In this document: in pieces, positions 6,577 to 8,896 of the stretch
How the letters are laid out: each line of letters starts with the position of its first letter
Numbering within the stretch: the first letter of the stretch is position 1
Assembly: GCA_002402125.1 (NCBI GenBank)
Contig: NVVG01000089.1
Span: 8,362 to 17,257 of the forward strand
DNA from: Moraxellaceae bacterium
GTDB taxonomy: Bacteria > Pseudomonadota > Gammaproteobacteria > Pseudomonadales > Ketobacteraceae
Direction of reading: 5' to 3'
DNA: 8,896 nt
Made by a program: the position numbers and the translations under genes
Notes under the pieces: generated by a model
Database searches by the model: none
Seen by the model: only the letters and a program-made list of their open reading frames with translations
What the model was told of the DNA's origin: nothing

Positions 6577-8850
6577 TTAAAAGCCAAATACCGATCGAAT
6601 TCCATCACCGAATAGACTTGTTTTAGACGGTTCTTCGAACGAACTCTTCTTGGTAGGGTTGTCAAAAGGACTCGTTTCACTAGTGCCGTCGGACGGGGCA
6701 TTTTCCATATCAAGAATTAACGATGAACCGCTATCCATTTCAGTTGCGGAGGAGCTTGAGTCGTTGGTATAAGCCATGTCTTGCAAACGAGCGATAGAAA
6801 AAATGGTATTAGCTTGTAAACGTCTCACGTAGGTTTGGCGTTTGGCAATGATTTGTTTTGCTGTATTCTTTAGATAGGACTGGTGGTGTAATATTGCGTC
6901 TAACGACCTGTCCTGTAGCTTGCTAAGCCTCTGATTGAGCGCTTCAATTCGGTCCCTAAAGCCATCGTAACGATTGACATGCTTGTTGCGGGCGTTGACC
7001 ACACGTTGAATATGTTTTTCAAGTAACCCTAACTGATTCTCAATGAACATTTTGTCTTTGCTGCGTTCCCATCGGCGTTCAATGGCTGTTTCATTGAGAT
7101 CCCACATTAAAACACCTTGGGTTATTCTGAAACGTTCGCGTTCGTCATCATAGTCAGGTGTACCTACTCGTTGCTCCATTAAGGCGATCTGTTCTTTAAT
7201 GTACAGGCTCTCCCTCGTAGGCTTCAACGTGCTTCCCTCCGGTGAGGAATCAAGGTCCCACATTATTACACCTTTAGTGACTCTGATCTTTTCTCGTTCG
7301 ACATCATATTCAGGGGTGTAGGGTAGCTTCTCTATTTCTTTTTCAAGTGACGATAAGCGCTTTAATGATTTTGACTGTTGATCTGTTGCGGTAATGGTGA
7401 CATCATTTTCACGAATAGCTTTTTTGATGCGGTTGGTGAAGTCGACGAGTTTGTTTGCTCCTTTAAGTAATAGCTGCTGAGAACTGCCTACCGCTTGTTG
7501 CGCTTTTGGGTATAGCTTGTTGAGACGAGAAACGTTGCTTTCAACCATCTGATCGAATGCTGGAAGCTCTATTTGCCAATGATTTAACAATTGCTTTAAG
7601 CGCTGTAATTCGCGGTAGTCTCTAAAGCTTTCGTGGAATTCATGGCTTGCATAGAACTGGTAGAGGTAGTTGGAAAGCTCTGTTCTAGGTAGGTCGAAAT
7701 CGCCAACTTCATCCAGTGGATCCAATGAAAATGATGCTGGAGGCGTTAGGTTGTTTATCCAGTCGGTTTGGCTGATGCTGTGTTGTAGGTCTTCCAGTAA
7801 TTCAAGTTCGAAGAAGTAGTGCTCATTGGCAGAACGGTAACCACCTATTGCATCCTTGAGGGCCCCGGCTTTTTCGTAAACATAAGACAGGTTAAGCATG
7901 GCTTCTTGGACGGCTGGGTCTGATGGGTTTCTATTTGCCAACTCCCGCCATGGTGCAAGTGTACCAATAAGATCTCCTTCGTAGAAATAACTCCACCCTA
8001 AACCCAGTAATGCGGTATTGGATGATGCACCATTAAACTTAACCGACTCAAATGACGAGCGAGCTCTCGCCCAATCTTCACTTTTTAGAAGGCTAGTACC
8101 GAGTGCTAGAGCTGCGCGATCAGTAAGTACACTTCTTAGCGAAGTGTCTATCTTTGGTGAGAGATTGAGAAACTTAATGATTGTTGCAACCATGGATGGA
8201 CCAATTGGACGATCGATGTACATGATGTCGTAATATAGCTCATTGGCTTTCTCGTTGTCCCCTAGCATGCTGTGGGCAGATGCCAAATTGAATTTGGCAT
8301 ATCGCGAAAAATCCTTGTTGTCTATTATGTTTTTTAGATGTGATTGAGCTTCTTCAAGTTTATTGGTTGCAATCAGGTTTTGTGCGAAAAGCAGTTCTAC
8401 ATCGTCTTTTAGTGAGGCTTGAGGATTGTTGATGTGGGTTTGTATGATGTTGACGGATTTTTCATGGCTTCCACGTTTGTAATACACTTCGCTCAAGTGA
8501 AACCAGACTCTGTTGCGAATATCCACCGATGCCGCTGATTGAAGCAAATTATTGAAGATAGCTTCAGCTTCATCGAGCATGCCGTATCCCACGTATAGGG
8601 AACCGAGTAACACTTGTGTTTGGGTGTTATGATGTTTCAGCAGCCCGCGCTTTTCAGCAACCATAGCTTTAGATATGGCGCTGAAATATCTCTCCTGATA
8701 GAAATCAAACAGGAATTCGCCGTATGCAAGGTCTTTTACCGAATGGGGTTTGTCCAGCCGAACTGATAGTTCGGTTGGTACAGCCTGTAACGGTGCGCTT
8801 GCGATCAAGGCGAGAGACAGCGTGAGCGCGGCCTTTTTGAACAACTGCAA
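6577..8850 (-). CDS. Exported TPR protein with duplicated MWDL module, unknown function
   Basis: I do not recognise a named gene. With the TTG start at 8850 the product has 757 residues. It begins with a good Sec signal peptide: QLFKK, a hydrophobic core, and a likely cut after APLQA at residue 23, so it acts in the periplasm or envelope. About 40-350 is helical, with tetratricopeptide-type repeats (for example FHLSEVYYKRG and LNLSYVYEKAGALKDAIGGY), a fold used for protein binding. A linker follows, then charged coiled-coil segments at about 430-510 and 595-690. Between them lies a 52-residue-period duplication carrying YDxERE and GVxMWDL. The tail is Ser/Asp-rich with repeated S-x-F motifs, ending FGF. 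TTG 8850 is preferred because AAGGA (8859-8863) lies 8 bases upstream; TTG 8889 is open but less supported, and a start beyond the window is possible as no stop intervenes. A scaffold role is only inference. Confidence 0.82.
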   Translation of the reverse strand: MQLFKKAALTLSLALIASAPLQAVPTELSVRLDKPHSVKDLAYGEFLFDFYQERYFSAISKAMVAEKRGLLKHHNTQTQVLLGSLYVGYGMLDEAEAIFNNLLQSAASVDIRNRVWFHLSEVYYKRGSHEKSVNIIQTHINNPQASLKDDVELLFAQNLIATNKLEEAQSHLKNIIDNKDFSRYAKFNLASAHSMLGDNEKANELYYDIMYIDRPIGPSMVATIIKFLNLSPKIDTSLRSVLTDRAALALGTSLLKSEDWARARSSFESVKFNGASSNTALLGLGWSYFYEGDLIGTLAPWRELANRNPSDPAVQEAMLNLSYVYEKAGALKDAIGGYRSANEHYFFELELLEDLQHSISQTDWINNLTPPASFSLDPLDEVGDFDLPRTELSNYLYQFYASHEFHESFRDYRELQRLKQLLNHWQIELPAFDQMVESNVSRLNKLYPKAQQAVGSSQQLLLKGANKLVDFTNRIKKAIRENDVTITATDQQSKSLKRLSSLEKEIEKLPYTPEYDVEREKIRVTKGVIMWDLDSSPEGSTLKPTRESLYIKEQIALMEQRVGTPDYDDERERFRITQGVLMWDLNETAIERRWERSKDKMFIENQLGLLEKHIQRVVNARNKHVNRYDGFRDRIEALNQRLSKLQDRSLDAILHHQSYLKNTAKQIIAKRQTYVRRLQANTIFSIARLQDMAYTNDSSSSATEMDSGSSLILDMENAPSDGTSETSPFDNPTKKSSFEEPSKTSLFGDGIRSVFGF
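7096..7317 (-). repeat. Internal protein duplication (YDxERE ... GVxMWDL), two copies
   Basis: The two 22-residue copies are encoded at 7252-7317 (first) and 7096-7161 (second), giving a period of 156 bases or 52 residues. By my count 15 of 22 residues agree, including TP, YD, ERE, Arg, Thr, GV and MWDL. Each copy is preceded by a Leu/Glu-rich helix. The DNA has drifted more than the protein, so the duplication is old and kept by selection rather than a recent slip. Confidence 0.75.
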
Positions 8851-8858
8851 CAGTGCTA

Positions 8859-8863
8859 TCCTT
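8859..8863 (-). promoter_or_regulatory. Ribosome binding site AAGGA deciding the TTG start at 8850
   Basis: On the minus strand AAGAAGGA is followed by eight bases and then TTG (8848-8850). Starting there gives a compact signal peptide with two Lys and a hydrophobic core. Starting upstream would add a long, basic leader. Confidence 0.5.
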
Positions 8864-8896
8864 CTTGAGTGACGGTTGTTAGCTTTCAAATATGAA

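Overview
The window reads as chromosomal DNA of a marine-type, possibly hydrocarbon-using gammaproteobacterium. The YaiL/DUF2058 protein is a family I know from gammaproteobacteria. The alkane monooxygenase resembles the long-chain AlkB enzymes of Pseudomonas aeruginosa, and base composition is moderate and slightly AT-rich. I cannot fix a genus. No RNA gene, insertion sequence, phage gene or CRISPR array is visible, and no gene looks frameshifted.

Layout, left to right. (1) 1-516 (+): the C-terminal half of ApbE, the FAD:protein FMN transferase, cut by the window edge. (2) 713-1855 and 1868-2407 (+): a tight pair 12 bases apart, encoding an FAD-dependent D-amino-acid dehydrogenase close to D-arginine dehydrogenase DauA and a YaiL-family protein. 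(3) 2565-5075 (+): a soluble three-PAS GGDEF-EAL protein for cyclic di-GMP turnover, preceded by a sigma-54-like promoter. (4) 5076-5395: a 320-base AT-rich regulatory region with several inverted and direct repeats. (5) 5396-6544 (+): the integral-membrane alkane 1-monooxygenase AlkB. (6) 6577-8850 (-): a large exported TPR protein with a C-terminal coiled-coil part that carries an internal duplication; it converges on alkB with 32 bases between stop codons.

The genes do not form one pathway. They look like separate transcription units for flavin cofactor attachment, D-amino-acid oxidation, second-messenger signalling, alkane oxidation and a periplasmic or envelope scaffold. I see no clear new defence or biosynthetic system. 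The points most worth following are the palindrome cluster upstream of alkB, the sigma-54-like promoter before the PAS-GGDEF-EAL gene, substrate-pocket substitutions in the DauA-like enzyme, and the duplicated MWDL module in the TPR protein.
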